Source: Streptomyces lydicus (GTDB lineage Bacteria; Actinomycetota; Actinomycetes; Streptomycetales; Streptomycetaceae). From it: a DNA stretch of 64,000 nt. Location of the stretch: NCBI RefSeq assembly GCF_000717345.1, contig NZ_JNZA01000036.1, positions 75,366 through 139,365 of the forward strand, read 5' to 3'. Numbering within the stretch: position 1 is the first letter of the stretch; every line of letters starts with the position of its first letter. The notes below the pieces were generated by a model. That model made no database searches. It saw only the letters and a program-made list of their open reading frames with translations, and was not told the DNA's origin. This document shows positions 41,982 to 51,827 of this stretch, in pieces. The translations under genes were made by a program, and so were the position numbers.

Positions 41982-42986
41982 GTGCCGAATTCGCTGAATC
42001 CCCTTGAGCTGATCGCCCGCCGCTGGCAGCCGTCCGCGGCCTTCGTCCAGCGGGCCGCGCTCGCGACCGTCGTGATGGCCGTGATCATCGTCGTCACGGG
42101 CGGCGCGGTCCGGCTCAGCCAGTCCGGACTGGGCTGCTCGACCTGGCCCAAGTGCACCCCGGACAGCCTGACGCCGACCGCGGCGATGGGCATCAACGGC
42201 ATCATCGAGTTCAGCAACCGCATGCTGACGGACGTGCTGTGCGTGGTCGTCGGCCTGTTCATCATCGCTGCCCGCGCCCGCCACCCGCGGCGCCGCTCGC
42301 TCACCCGGCTCGGCTGGGCACAGTTCTGGCTCGTCATGAGCAACGCCGTCATCGGCGGCATCACGGTCCTGTCCGGCCTGAACCCGTACATCGTCGGTTC
42401 GCACTTCCTCGCGGCCACGGCGCTGCTGACGGTCGCCGTGCTGAGCTGGCGGCGGGCCTGCGAGGGCGACGAGGAGCCGCGTGACCTGGTCACCCGCCCG
42501 GTGCGGCAGCTGGCCTGGCTGCTGGTCGGGGCGACCGGCGCGCTCACCGTCATCGGCACGGTCGTCACCGGCGCGGGCCCGCACGCGGGCGACGCGCACA
42601 AGGTCCACCGCATCCCGCTGAACTGGCAGGAGATCACCCAGCTGCACGTCGACTTCGTCTACATCGTCGTCGGCCTGACCGTCGCCCTGTGGTTCACGCT
42701 GCGCGCCGTCAAGGCGCCGGCCGCCCCGCGCCGGATGGTGCTGGAGTTGTTCGGCTGCCTCATGGCGCAGGGCGTCATCGGTTACGTCCAGTACTTCATG
42801 GGGCTGCCCGAACTCGTCATCGGTCTGCACATGCTGGGCTCGACCCTGGTGTGGATCTGCGCGCTGCGGCTGGCCCTGGCGCTGCGCGACCGCGGTCCGC
42901 TCCTGGAGGACGGGTCCGCCGGGGCGGCGCCCACCGGTGAGCACGAGGCGCTCGACGCTCAGGCGGTCTCAGCGCCCAGCCGGTAG
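41982..42986 (+). CDS. ctaA: Heme A synthase (COX15/CtaA)
   Basis: Oxidises the C8 methyl of heme O to a formyl group, giving heme A for aa3-type cytochrome oxidase. The 334-aa protein has eight membrane helices with paired histidines: IIEFSNRMLTDVLCVVVGLFI, IVGSHFLAATALLTVAVLSW, PLNWQEITQLHVDFVYIVVGLTV and LVIGLHMLGSTLVWICALRLAL. The CSTWPKCTPDSLTP loop with its cysteine pair lies after helix 1. The last 28 bp overlap the convergent amidohydrolase. ctaB, the preceding step, is 1.6 kb away on the other strand. Confidence 0.94.
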   Translation: MPNSLNPLELIARRWQPSAAFVQRAALATVVMAVIIVVTGGAVRLSQSGLGCSTWPKCTPDSLTPTAAMGINGIIEFSNRMLTDVLCVVVGLFIIAARARHPRRRSLTRLGWAQFWLVMSNAVIGGITVLSGLNPYIVGSHFLAATALLTVAVLSWRRACEGDEEPRDLVTRPVRQLAWLLVGATGALTVIGTVVTGAGPHAGDAHKVHRIPLNWQEITQLHVDFVYIVVGLTVALWFTLRAVKAPAAPRRMVLELFGCLMAQGVIGYVQYFMGLPELVIGLHMLGSTLVWICALRLALALRDRGPLLEDGSAGAAPTGEHEALDAQAVSAPSR

Positions 42987-44005
42987 ACCCGGCGCGCGGT
43001 GCCGGACGCGATCATTTCGACGATCCGCCGCCCGTCCTCGGGGCCGCACACGCCCTCACCGGTCCACTCCCGTACGAGGCGCTCCATGGCGCGCAGGAAG
43101 AACCGGGCGCCGGTCACGTACAGCTCGGGCAGTCCGCGGGCGCCCGAGGAGAACAGCAGCTTGCCGAACGGCGCGTGCGGCAGGGTCTCTTCGGGGCGCG
43201 GCCCGGTGTCGGCGTAGACATGGGCGTGCGCGGCGGCGAGCTGGGCCGCGCGGCGGTGGTGCGGCGCGGCGGGCAGCAGCACGAGGTCCGAGCCCAGGCC
43301 GGTGGTGGCGCGCAGGAAGGCCGCGAGCCGCTGCGGGTCGGGGCAGTGCAGCTGGACGGGCAGGCCGGTGGCCACCGCGCTCCACAGCAGATGGCGGACG
43401 AGGGCGGGCTCGGCGAGCCGGTCCCCGGGACGCCGGGCGCGCAGCCAGCGGTCGGCGGCGCGGCGGACCTCGCCGGCCTCGGGGGCGTGGCCGTCGCAGT
43501 AGCCGGCGCCGGAGGCGAAGGCGGTGGCGTGCTGGGCCGCGGCGTAGAGGGCCTCGGCGGTGTAGCCGATGAAGGAGTCGACGCTGCCGGAGGTGTCGGC
43601 GACCTGCTCGGCGAGCGGTTCGAGCCGTACGACCTCGTGGGCGCGGGCCTCGGCGGCGGTGGCCATCTCGGTGGCCGAGGTCAGTTCGCTGGGGGTGCCG
43701 GCCTCCAGCAGGAAGGTTCCGATGCCGGAGCCGCGCAGCAGCAGCCGGCCGGCCTGGTAGGCGCCCACCTCGCGTCTGCGGGCCAGATAGCGGGCCGGCG
43801 GACAGTGCGGCTCCAGGCCGAGCAGCGGGGGGCACCAGCGGCGTATCGCGAGACCGGTGAAGCTGTCGAAGTAGCTGGTGCCGGCGGGGGCCGGGCCGTG
43901 GGCGCCGACCGCGCCGGCCAGATGGCTCTCGAAGGAGCCGAGGCCCAGTTCGCCGTGCACCGCGCCGTGGCTGTACTGATCGACGAGCGGGGGAACGCCG
44001 TCCAT
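42959..44005 (-). CDS. Amidohydrolase-family protein, FluG-like
   Basis: 348 aa. The opening PPLVDQYSHGAVHGELGLGSFESHL, the SYFDSFTGLAIRRWCPPLLGL region and the C-terminal FGKLLFSSGARGLPELYVTGARFFLRAMERL agree with the FluG-type metal-dependent hydrolases. The metal motif is altered: the first site reads DQYSHG instead of the usual DxHxH, and the third-position aspartate region is SSGARG. It may be a decarboxylase or a non-canonical hydrolase; the substrate is unknown. The gene is convergent with ctaA and overlaps it by 28 bp. Confidence 0.82.
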   Translation of the reverse strand: MDGVPPLVDQYSHGAVHGELGLGSFESHLAGAVGAHGPAPAGTSYFDSFTGLAIRRWCPPLLGLEPHCPPARYLARRREVGAYQAGRLLLRGSGIGTFLLEAGTPSELTSATEMATAAEARAHEVVRLEPLAEQVADTSGSVDSFIGYTAEALYAAAQHATAFASGAGYCDGHAPEAGEVRRAADRWLRARRPGDRLAEPALVRHLLWSAVATGLPVQLHCPDPQRLAAFLRATTGLGSDLVLLPAAPHHRRAAQLAAAHAHVYADTGPRPEETLPHAPFGKLLFSSGARGLPELYVTGARFFLRAMERLVREWTGEGVCGPEDGRRIVEMIASGTARRVYRLGAETA

Positions 44006-44143
44006 CCGCCCCTCCTCGCGGTAAGCCCACCGGGCGTGGCCGGAGCGCCGCGCCTGGTGGGCTTAACGGACGAGGTGGTGGTGAGGTAGCGGGCTCGGCC
44101 CGTGGCGTGCGCCCCGGGGCGCCGCCGGGCATCCAGGGTGGCC

Positions 44144-44515
44144 TCAGCCGTTGGCCGGGCCGCCCAGCTGGAGGCCCGCCATGCGGGACCACTCGTAAGG
44201 GCCGGTGCGGACCTTGGCGGCGAGGTCGCCGTCGAAGTCGTCCTGGAGGGTGAGGCCGGCGAGGGCGGCGGCGTCCTTGGCGGCGTCGAAGCTGTCGGCG
44301 ACGAGGTTGCCCCACTCGCCGTTGGCGCCGACCAGGGCGATCCGGGTGCGGCCGCGGCCGATGTGCGCGAGCTGGCCCTCGGCGCTGCCGCCGTGGGACG
44401 CCGCGAAGGCGCGGATCTGCTTGGCGAGCCGGGCCGCGTGCTTGCCCGTGCGCTTGTCGGCCTGGGTGCCGGCCGCCGCGTCGGCCGGCGTCTCCGCCTG
44501 CTGGGTGTCTGCCAT
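44144..44515 (-). CDS. Small conserved hypothetical protein
   Basis: 123 aa, soluble, no recognised domain. The N-terminal 25 residues are Ala/Gln/Thr-rich and disordered; the rest has a KHAARLAKQIRAFAASHGG helix, a GRGRTRIALVGANGEWGNLVADSFDAAKDAAALAG stretch, and ends RTGPYEWSRMAGLQLGG. TAGCAT 6 nt before the ATG suggests a leaderless mRNA. It lies alone between the amidohydrolase and ctaB. The codon pattern is typical of its neighbours, so it is a real gene of unknown function. Confidence 0.8.
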   Translation of the reverse strand: MADTQQAETPADAAAGTQADKRTGKHAARLAKQIRAFAASHGGSAEGQLAHIGRGRTRIALVGANGEWGNLVADSFDAAKDAAALAGLTLQDDFDGDLAAKVRTGPYEWSRMAGLQLGGPANG

Positions 44516-44521
44516 GACCCC

Positions 44522-44527
44522 ATGCTA
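44522..44527 (-). promoter_or_regulatory. -10-like box of the 123-aa hypothetical gene
   Basis: TAGCAT, 6 nt before ATG 44515; leaderless type. Confidence 0.4.
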
Positions 44528-44569
44528 CTCGCGAGTACAGCTCTTTGCGGGGGTGATCCCCCACACCCT

Positions 44570-45520
44570 CTAGCGAAGGAAGGGATCCACGGCCACCGCG
44601 ACGAACAGCAGGGAGACGTAGGTGATGGACCAGTGGAACAGCCGCATCTCCTTGAGCTTCGGACCGGTGATGCCGGCCTTGGCCCGGGACTGCAGGCCGT
44701 GCGCCTCCTTGAGCCAGAAGGCGCCGCAGGCGAGCGCCACGGCCGTGTAGAACCAGCCGGTGTAGCCCAGCGGCTGGAGCAGCAGCGAGACGGCGACCAT
44801 CACCCAGCTGTAGGCGACGATCTGGCGCGCCACGGCCTTGTTGCCGGCGAGCACGGGCAGCATCGGCACGCCGACCCGCTCGTAGTCGTCCTTGGCCTTC
44901 ATCGACAGCGGCCAGTAGTGCGGCGGCGTCCAGAAGAAGATGACGAGGAAGAGGACGACCGCGGCCCAGGAGACCGTGTTCGTCACCGCCGACCAGCCGA
45001 TGAAGACCGGCATGCAGCCCGCGATGCCGCCCCAGACGATGTTCTGGGAGGTGCGCCGCTTGAGGATCATCGTGTAAACGACGACGTAGAAAAGCAGCGC
45101 CCCGAGCGACAGCATCGCCGACAGCGGATTGACGAGGAACCAGAACCAGGCGGTGGAAACGACCGCGAGGGCGGTCGCGAAGACCAGGCACTCGCGCGGC
45201 GAGACCATGCCGGTCACCAGCGGGCGCTGCGAGGTGCGGTCCATCAGGGCGTCGATGTCGCGGTCGATGTACATGTTGAAGGCGGCCGCGCCACCGGCGG
45301 AGAGGTAACCGCCGACGCAGGTCGCGAGCACGAGCCACAGGTCCGGGACACCGCCGGCCGCCAGGAACATCACCGGGATCGTGGTCATCAGCAGCAGCTC
45401 GATGACACGCGGCTTGGTGAGCGCCACGAACGCCTTGACACGGGCCCCGAACGGACGGTGACCTGGACCCCCGTGGCTCTCGGAGAGCGCCCCCACAGGA
45501 CGGGATTCGACGGCCGTCAC
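44570..45520 (-). CDS. ctaB: Protoheme IX farnesyltransferase
   Basis: Adds a farnesyl chain to heme B to make heme O, the substrate of CtaA. A 316-aa UbiA-fold membrane protein with the two Asp-rich motifs: [24 protein letters not shown] and [20 protein letters not shown]. About eight to nine helices, including [22 protein letters not shown], are visible. I start at GTG 45520 ([10 protein letters not shown]), with AGGGG upstream, rather than earlier in-frame starts. It is divergent from tkt. Confidence 0.94.
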   Translation of the reverse strand: MTAVESRPVGALSESHGGPGHRPFGARVKAFVALTKPRVIELLLMTTIPVMFLAAGGVPDLWLVLATCVGGYLSAGGAAAFNMYIDRDIDALMDRTSQRPLVTGMVSPRECLVFATALAVVSTAWFWFLVNPLSAMLSLGALLFYVVVYTMILKRRTSQNIVWGGIAGCMPVFIGWSAVTNTVSWAAVVLFLVIFFWTPPHYWPLSMKAKDDYERVGVPMLPVLAGNKAVARQIVAYSWVMVAVSLLLQPLGYTGWFYTAVALACGAFWLKEAHGLQSRAKAGITGPKLKEMRLFHWSITYVSLLFVAVAVDPFLR

Positions 45521-45976
45521 GCACACCCCTGGAAGTAACATCGGCGGCGCCGCCGCCGAAGAGATAAGGCCAGCAAGCCCTTCCGGCCGTGGAGAACCGG
45601 TGACGACTTGCGCGTACCACGCCACTTTAGACGTTGGCCATACGACGGTCTTCGCGGGGGTGTGGTCGTGTTGGGGCCCGGGCCGGGTGCCGGCGCCGCC
45701 GGGTTTCCCCGGGTGTTCGCACGCCGTTCAGGAGGCGAGCGTGACCACCGCCCGGCAGTCTGGTCGTATGGCCGACGCAGCCGGGTCGGGAATACCGGAA
45801 CGCCCGATTTGGTTGCCCAAAGCAACGAACAGCGCCATCGCCACCGCACCGATTGAGCGTCGAAAACACCGACTGAGCGTCGAAAAGGCGCGCGTTGCTG
45901 CGGGGGTAGGCTCGACACCGCCTGGCGGACATACCGTCCGCGGCATTCGACATGTGGAGAGGAGCCCTGACTCAGG
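45521..45976. other. 456-bp divergent ctaB-tkt intergenic region
   Basis: No gene is supported. It contains a 20-bp-period direct repeat (45849-45886), a TAGGCT -10-like box at 45907-45912 that could start tkt, and GGAGAGGAG just before the tkt start. A 126-codon frame crosses the whole region but lacks a ribosome site and overlaps the tkt start. Confidence 0.55.
45849..45886 (+). repeat. Direct repeat upstream of tkt, candidate regulator site
   Basis: CCGATTGAGCGTCGAAAA and CCGACTGAGCGTCGAAAA, one mismatch, spaced 20 bp start to start and ending about 20 bp before a TAGGCT -10-like box. Such spacing puts both copies on one DNA face. Confidence 0.55.
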
Positions 45977-48079
45977 GTGAGCACCAAGCCGACCACCACA
46001 GATTTCGAGTGGACCGATCTGGACCAGCGGGCGGTGGACACCGTCCGCGTCCTGGCCATGGATTCCGTGCAGAAGGTCGGAAACGGCCATCCGGGTACGG
46101 CCATGAGCCTGGCTCCCGCCGCGTATGTGCTGTTCCAGAAGCTGATGCGGCACGACCCCGCGGACCCGAACTGGACCGGCCGTGACCGGTTCGTCCTCTC
46201 CGCCGGCCACTCCAGCCTGACTCTCTACATCCAGCTCTACCTCGCCGGTTACGGCCTGGAGCTGGACGACCTGAAGGCGTTCCGCACCTGGGGCTCGAAG
46301 ACCCCCGGACACCCGGAGTACGGCCACACCTCCGGCGTGGAGACCACCACCGGCCCGCTGGGCCAGGGTGTCGCCAACGCGGTCGGCATGGCGATGGCCT
46401 CGCGCTACGAGCGCGGCCTGTTCGACCCGGAGGCGGCGCGCGGCAGCTCGCCCTTCGACCACACCATTTACTGCATCGCCGGCGACGGCTGCCTCCAGGA
46501 GGGCATCTCCGCCGAGGCGTCCTCCATGGCCGGCCACCAGAAGCTCGGCAACCTCGTCCTGCTGTGGGACGACAACCACATCTCGATCGAGGGCGACACC
46601 GAGACCGCCGTCTCCGAGGACACCTGCAAGCGCTACGAGGCGTACGGCTGGCACGTGCAGCGCGTCGAGCCCAAGGAGAACGGCGACCTGGACCCCGAGG
46701 CGCTGTTCCGCGCCCTGGAGGCCGCCAAGGCCGTCACCGACCGGCCGTCGTTCATCGCGATGCGCTCGATCATCGCCTGGCCGGCCCCCAACGCCCAGAA
46801 CACCGAGGCCGCGCACGGCTCGGCGCTGGGCGAGGAAGAGGTCGCCGCCACCAAGCGCGTCCTGGGCTTCGACCCCGAGCAGCACTTCGAGGTCCACGAC
46901 GAGGTGCTCGCGCACACCCGCGCCGCCCTCGACCGCGGCCGGGACGCCCAGAAGGAGTGGGAGAAGTCCTTCGCCGCCTGGCGCACCGCCAACCCGCAGC
47001 ACGCCGCGGAGTTCGACCGGATCGCCGCGGGCGAGCTGCCCGAGGGCTGGGAGGACCACCTGCCGGCGTTCGAGACCGGCAAGTCCGTCGCCACCCGTGC
47101 CGCGTCCGGCAAGGTGCTGCAGGCGCTCGGCGCGGTCATCCCCGAGCTGTGGGGCGGCTCCGCGGACCTCGCGGGCTCCAACAACACCACGATCGACAAG
47201 ACCTCTTCGTTCCTGCCGGAGGGCAACCCGCTGCCGGGGGCCGACCCCTACGGCCGCACCATCCACTTCGGCATCCGTGAGCACTCCATGGCCGCGGAGA
47301 TGAACGGCATCGCGCTGCACGGCAACACCCGCATCTACGGCGGCACCTTCCTGGTGTTCTCCGACTACATGCGCAACGCCGTCCGGCTGTCCGCTCTGAT
47401 GCACCTGCCGGTGACGTACGTGTGGACGCACGACTCCATCGGTCTGGGCGAGGACGGCCCGACCCACCAGCCGGTCGAGCACCTGGCCTCGCTGCGCGCC
47501 ATCCCCGGCCTGAACGTCGTCCGTCCGGCCGACGCCAACGAGACCGCGCTCGCCTGGCGCGAGATCCAGCGCCGCTGGACCAAGAAGTTCGGCGTGGGCG
47601 CCCCGCACGGCCTGGCGCTGACCCGTCAGGGCGTGCCGACGTACCCGGCGAACGAGGACACCGCCAAGGGCGGTTACATCATGTTCGAGGCGGAAGGGGC
47701 CGACGGTAAGAGCACCACGCCGCAGGCCGTCCTGATCGCCACCGGCTCCGAGGTCCAGCTCGCCGTCGAGGCGCGCGAGCAGCTGCAGGCCGAGGGCGTG
47801 CCGACCCGCGTGGTGTCGATGCCGTCGGTGGAGTGGTTCGACGAGCAGGACCAGGACTACCGCGAGCGTGTGCTGCCCCCGTCGGTCAAGGCGCGGGTCG
47901 CCGTCGAGGCCGGCATCGGTCTGACCTGGCACCGCTTCGTGGGCGACGCCGGTCGCATCGTGTCGCTGGAGCACTTCGGTGCCTCGGCCGACGGCAAGGT
48001 CCTCTTCCGCGAGTTCGGGTTCACCGCCGACAGGGTCGCCGACGCCGCCCGGGAATCGCTGGAAGCCGCCGCGCGCTGA
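45977..48079 (+). CDS. tkt: Transketolase
   Basis: 700 aa, ThDP-dependent transfer of two-carbon units in the pentose phosphate pathway. The ThDP/Mg motif begins at GDG 169-171 ([15 protein letters not shown]) and ends in [23 protein letters not shown] at 34-47, [16 protein letters not shown], the [24 protein letters not shown] segment and [19 protein letters not shown] are all characteristic. GTG 45977 follows GGAGAGGAG by 12 nt. It leads a five-gene pentose phosphate run. Confidence 0.97.
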   Translation: MSTKPTTTDFEWTDLDQRAVDTVRVLAMDSVQKVGNGHPGTAMSLAPAAYVLFQKLMRHDPADPNWTGRDRFVLSAGHSSLTLYIQLYLAGYGLELDDLKAFRTWGSKTPGHPEYGHTSGVETTTGPLGQGVANAVGMAMASRYERGLFDPEAARGSSPFDHTIYCIAGDGCLQEGISAEASSMAGHQKLGNLVLLWDDNHISIEGDTETAVSEDTCKRYEAYGWHVQRVEPKENGDLDPEALFRALEAAKAVTDRPSFIAMRSIIAWPAPNAQNTEAAHGSALGEEEVAATKRVLGFDPEQHFEVHDEVLAHTRAALDRGRDAQKEWEKSFAAWRTANPQHAAEFDRIAAGELPEGWEDHLPAFETGKSVATRAASGKVLQALGAVIPELWGGSADLAGSNNTTIDKTSSFLPEGNPLPGADPYGRTIHFGIREHSMAAEMNGIALHGNTRIYGGTFLVFSDYMRNAVRLSALMHLPVTYVWTHDSIGLGEDGPTHQPVEHLASLRAIPGLNVVRPADANETALAWREIQRRWTKKFGVGAPHGLALTRQGVPTYPANEDTAKGGYIMFEAEGADGKSTTPQAVLIATGSEVQLAVEAREQLQAEGVPTRVVSMPSVEWFDEQDQDYRERVLPPSVKARVAVEAGIGLTWHRFVGDAGRIVSLEHFGASADGKVLFREFGFTADRVADAARESLEAAAR

Positions 48080-48113
48080 CGCACGTACACAACAAGTAGG
48101 AGATGCAGAACCC

Positions 48114-49232
48114 ATGACAGACGCACTCAAGCGCCTCTCCGACGAAGGCGTCGCGATCTGGCTGGACGACCTGTCGCGCAAGCGCATCACGTCCGGCAAC
48201 CTCGCCGAGCTGATCGACCAGCAGCACGTCGTCGGCGTCACGACGAACCCGTCGATCTTCCAGAAGGCGATCTCCGCGGGCGACGGCTACCAGCAGCAGC
48301 TCGCCGACCTCGCCGCCCGCAAGGTCACCGTCGACGAGGCCATCCGCATGATCACGACGGCGGACGTCCGGGACGCCGCCGACGTGCTGCGGCCGGTCTT
48401 CGACGCCACCGGCGGCCAGGACGGCCGGGTCTCCATCGAGGTCGACCCGCGCCTGGCGCACAACACCGGAGCGACCGTCGCCGAAGCCAAGCAGCTGGCC
48501 TGGCTGGTGGACCGCCCCAACACCCTGATCAAGATTCCGGCCACCAAGGCGGGTCTGCCGGCCATCACCGAGGTCATCGGCCTGGGCATCAGCGTCAACG
48601 TCACGCTGATCTTCTCGCTGGAGCGCTACCGCGAGGTCATGGACGCCTACCTCGCCGGTCTGGAGAAGGCCAAGGCCGCGGGCCTGGACCTGTCCCTGAT
48701 CCGTTCGGTGGCGTCGTTCTTCGTGTCCCGCGTGGACAGCGAGATCGACAAGCGCCTGGACAAGGTCGGCACCGACGAGGCCAAGTCCCTCAAGGGCAAG
48801 GCCGCGCTGGCCAACGCCCGCCTCGCCTACCAGGCGTACGAGGAGGTCTTCTCCTCGGACCGCTGGGCCGCCCTCGACAAGGCCGGCGCCAACAAGCAGC
48901 GTCCGCTGTGGGCCTCGACCGGCGTCAAGGACCCGGCCTACAAGGACACCCTGTACGTGGACGACCTGGTCGCCCCGGGCACGGTCAACACCATGCCGGA
49001 GGCCACCCTGGAGGCCACCGCCGACCACGGGCAGATCACCGGTGACACGGTGCGCGGCACGTACGACGAGGCCAAGGCCGACCTCGACGCGATCGCACGG
49101 CTCGGGATCTCCTACGACGATGTCGTACAGCTCCTGGAGGACGAGGGCGTCGAGAAGTTCGAAGCCTCCTGGAACGACCTGCTCAAGTCGACGGAGGCGG
49201 AGCTCAAGCGCCTCGCTCCTTCGGAGGGCTGA
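48114..49232 (+). CDS. tal: Transaldolase
   Basis: 372 aa, actinobacterial type. The Schiff-base lysine is K140 in [26 protein letters not shown] at 39-53, [31 protein letters not shown] and [34 protein letters not shown] are family segments. It moves dihydroxyacetone units between sedoheptulose-7-phosphate and glyceraldehyde-3-phosphate. TAGGAG precedes the ATG at 48114, and the gene follows tkt by 34 nt. Confidence 0.96.
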   Translation: MTDALKRLSDEGVAIWLDDLSRKRITSGNLAELIDQQHVVGVTTNPSIFQKAISAGDGYQQQLADLAARKVTVDEAIRMITTADVRDAADVLRPVFDATGGQDGRVSIEVDPRLAHNTGATVAEAKQLAWLVDRPNTLIKIPATKAGLPAITEVIGLGISVNVTLIFSLERYREVMDAYLAGLEKAKAAGLDLSLIRSVASFFVSRVDSEIDKRLDKVGTDEAKSLKGKAALANARLAYQAYEEVFSSDRWAALDKAGANKQRPLWASTGVKDPAYKDTLYVDDLVAPGTVNTMPEATLEATADHGQITGDTVRGTYDEAKADLDAIARLGISYDDVVQLLEDEGVEKFEASWNDLLKSTEAELKRLAPSEG

Positions 49233-49236
49233 ACCC

Positions 49237-50769
49237 TTGACCGCTGTTCATGGAGCGAACCCGCTTCGTGACCCCGCAGACCGACGGCTCCCGCGCATCG
49301 CGGGGCCGTCGGGCCTGGTCATCTTCGGTGTCACGGGCGATTTGTCCCGTAAAAAGCTGATGCCCGCCGTCTACGACCTGGCCAACCGCGGACTGCTCCC
49401 GCCGGGTTTCTCCCTCGTCGGCTTCGCCCGTCGCGAGTGGGAGCACGAGGACTTCGCGCAGGAGGTGTACGAGGCGGTCAAGCAGCACTCCCGTACGCCG
49501 TTCCGCGAAGAGGTCTGGCAGCAGCTGGTCCAGGGCTGCCGCTTCGTGCAGGGCACCTTCGACGACGACGACGCCTTCGAGCGCCTCAAGAGCACCATCA
49601 ACGAGCTCGACAAGGCCCAGGGCACCGGCGGCAACTTCGCCTTCTACCTGTCCGTGCCGCCGAAGTTCTTCCCCACCGTCGTCCAGCAGCTCAAGAAGCA
49701 CGGGCTGGCCGACCAGCAGGAGGGCTCCTGGCGCCGCGCGGTCATCGAGAAGCCGTTCGGGCACGACCTGGAGAGCGCGCAGGAGCTCAACCGGATCGTC
49801 CACGAGGTCTTCCCGCCCAACGAGGTCTTCCGGATCGACCACTACCTGGGCAAGGAGACGGTCCAGAACATCCTGGCGCTGCGGTTCGCCAACACGATGT
49901 TCGAGCCGCTGTGGAACCGCAGCTACGTCGACCACGTCCAGATCACGATGGCCGAGGACATCGGCATCGGCGGCCGGGCCGGCTACTACGACGGCATCGG
50001 CGCCGCCCGTGACGTCATCCAGAACCACCTGCTCCAGCTGCTCGCGCTGACCACGATGGAGGAGCCCGCGTCCTTCGAGGCGCACTCCCTGGTCGCCGAG
50101 AAGACCAAGGTGCTGGGCGCCGTCCGGCTGCCCAAGGACCTCGGCAAGGAGACGGTCCGCGCGCAGTACACGGGTGGCTGGCAGGGCGGCGAGAAGGCCG
50201 TCGGCTACCTCGAGGAAGAGGGCATCAACCCCAAGTCGACGACCGACACCTACGCCGCGATCAAGCTGTCGATCGACAACCGCCGCTGGGCGGGCGTCCC
50301 CTTCTACCTGCGCACCGGCAAGCGGCTGGGCCGCCGGGTCACCGAGATCGCGGTGGTCTTCCAGCGGGCCCCGCACTCCCCCTTCGACCACACCGCCACC
50401 GAAGAGCTGGGGCAGAACGCCCTGGTCATCCGGGTGCAGCCGGACGAGGGCGTGACCGTGCGCTTCGGTTCGAAGGTGCCCGGCACCTCGATGGAGGTCC
50501 GGGACGTCTCGATGGACTTCGCGTACGGCGAGTCCTTCACGGAGTCCAGCCCCGAGGCGTACGAGCGGCTGATCCTCGACGTCCTGCTGGGTGACGCCAA
50601 CCTCTTCCCGCGGGTGGAGGAGGTCGAGCTGTCCTGGAAGATCCTCGACCCGATCGAGGAGTACTGGGAGAAGCACGGCAAGCCCGCGCAGTACCCGGCG
50701 GGCACCTGGGGCCCGGCCGAGGCGGACGAAATGCTCGCACGAGACGGACGGAGCTGGCGTCGGCCATGA
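49237..50769 (+). CDS. zwf: Glucose-6-phosphate 1-dehydrogenase
   Basis: 510 aa. The NADP-binding GVTGDLSRKKLMPAVYDLA begins at residue 31, and the substrate motif RIDHYLGKE is at 199-207; VIEKPFGHDL and the ARDVIQNHLLQLL segment are also diagnostic. It starts the oxidative pentose phosphate branch. I infer a TTG start at 49237, 4 nt after the tal stop, because GGAGG lies at 49222-49226 and the GANPLRDPADRRLPRIAGPSGLVIFG beginning is typical of streptomycete Zwf. opcA overlaps its end by 4 nt. Confidence 0.95.
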   Translation: MTAVHGANPLRDPADRRLPRIAGPSGLVIFGVTGDLSRKKLMPAVYDLANRGLLPPGFSLVGFARREWEHEDFAQEVYEAVKQHSRTPFREEVWQQLVQGCRFVQGTFDDDDAFERLKSTINELDKAQGTGGNFAFYLSVPPKFFPTVVQQLKKHGLADQQEGSWRRAVIEKPFGHDLESAQELNRIVHEVFPPNEVFRIDHYLGKETVQNILALRFANTMFEPLWNRSYVDHVQITMAEDIGIGGRAGYYDGIGAARDVIQNHLLQLLALTTMEEPASFEAHSLVAEKTKVLGAVRLPKDLGKETVRAQYTGGWQGGEKAVGYLEEEGINPKSTTDTYAAIKLSIDNRRWAGVPFYLRTGKRLGRRVTEIAVVFQRAPHSPFDHTATEELGQNALVIRVQPDEGVTVRFGSKVPGTSMEVRDVSMDFAYGESFTESSPEAYERLILDVLLGDANLFPRVEEVELSWKILDPIEEYWEKHGKPAQYPAGTWGPAEADEMLARDGRSWRRP

Positions 50770-51827
50770 AGATCGATCTGACGGAAACCACCTCCAGCAA
50801 GATCAACAAGGCGCTCGTGGAGGGCCGCCGGGCCGTCGGCACCCCCACCAGCGGCATGGTGCTCACCCTCGTCATCGTCACCGACGAGGAGAACGCCTAT
50901 GACGCCCTGAAGGCGGCCAACGAGGCGTCGCGCGAGCACCCCTCGCGCACCCTCGTCGTCATCAAGCGGGTCAGCCGGTCGCCGCGCGACCGCGCCAAGG
51001 CCCGCCTGGACGCCGAGGTGCGGGTCGGCACGGAGGCGGGCACCGGCGAGACGGTGCTGCTGCGGCTGTACGGCGAGGTCATCGACCACGCCCAGTCCGT
51101 GGTGCTGCCGCTGCTGCTGCCGGACGCCCCGGTCGTGGTCTGGTGGGCGGTCAACGCCCCGCTGAACCCGGCCAAGGACCCGCTCGGCGCGCTGGCCCAG
51201 CGCCGGGTCACCGACGCCTACGCCGCCGAGGACCCCATCCGGGAGCTGCTCGCCCGCGCGGAGACGTACACGCCGGGCGACACCGACCTGGCGTGGGCGC
51301 GCATCACGCCGTGGCGTTCGATGCTGGCGGCGGCGCTCGACCAGGCCCCGTGCACGGTGGCCTCGGCCGAGGTCGAGGGCGAGGAGTTCAACCCCAGCTG
51401 CGAGCTGCTCGGCATGTGGCTGGGCAGCCGGCTGAACGTCCCGGTCACCCGCAAGGTGTCGGCCGGCCCCGGCCTGACCGCCGCCCGGCTGGAGTCCGAC
51501 GGTGGCTCGATCGTGCTGGACCGCCCGGAAGCCACGCTGGCCACGCTCTCCATGCCCAACCAGCCGGACCGTGCGGTGGCGCTCAAGCGCCGGGACACCG
51601 CGGAGCTGCTCGCCGAGGAGCTGCGCCGGCTCGACCCGGACGACATCTACGCCGCGACCCTGAGGTACGGCGTGGAGCGGCTGCGCACCGCCGGCGGACA
51701 GTCCGCCGCACCGGAGCCGGCGACGGACGGCGGCTCGGGCGCCTCCGGGGACTCCGGGGACGCGCAGGACAAGCCCGCGGCGAAGAAGGCGGGCGCCAAG
51801 CCCGCCAAGAAGGCGGCCGCGAAGTGA
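50766..51827 (+). CDS. opcA: Glucose-6-phosphate dehydrogenase assembly protein OpcA
   Basis: 353 aa, the allosteric/assembly partner of actinobacterial and cyanobacterial G6PDH, needed for oligomerisation and redox control. Landmarks are MKIDLTETTSSKINKALVEGRR, VVLPLLLPDAPVVVWWAVNAP, the DLAWARITPWRSMLAAALDQ segment and LPVTRKVSAGPGLTAARLE-like strands. The C-terminal 40 residues are a Lys/Ala-rich disordered tail (KPAAKKAGAKPAKKAAAK). It overlaps both zwf (ATGA) and pgl (GTGA), so the three are co-translated. Confidence 0.96.
   Translation: MKIDLTETTSSKINKALVEGRRAVGTPTSGMVLTLVIVTDEENAYDALKAANEASREHPSRTLVVIKRVSRSPRDRAKARLDAEVRVGTEAGTGETVLLRLYGEVIDHAQSVVLPLLLPDAPVVVWWAVNAPLNPAKDPLGALAQRRVTDAYAAEDPIRELLARAETYTPGDTDLAWARITPWRSMLAAALDQAPCTVASAEVEGEEFNPSCELLGMWLGSRLNVPVTRKVSAGPGLTAARLESDGGSIVLDRPEATLATLSMPNQPDRAVALKRRDTAELLAEELRRLDPDDIYAATLRYGVERLRTAGGQSAAPEPATDGGSGASGDSGDAQDKPAAKKAGAKPAKKAAAK

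Noticed and set aside
45600..45980. 126-codon plus-strand frame in the ctaB-tkt gap
   Set aside because: No ribosome site, overlaps the tkt start, unlike any family, and contains the direct-repeat element; more likely regulatory DNA.
45728..48241. Very long minus-strand open frame opposite tkt
   Set aside because: It mirrors the transketolase codons; the product is low-complexity Arg/Gly/Val-rich with no ribosome site or family resemblance. It is a typical shadow frame in high-GC DNA.
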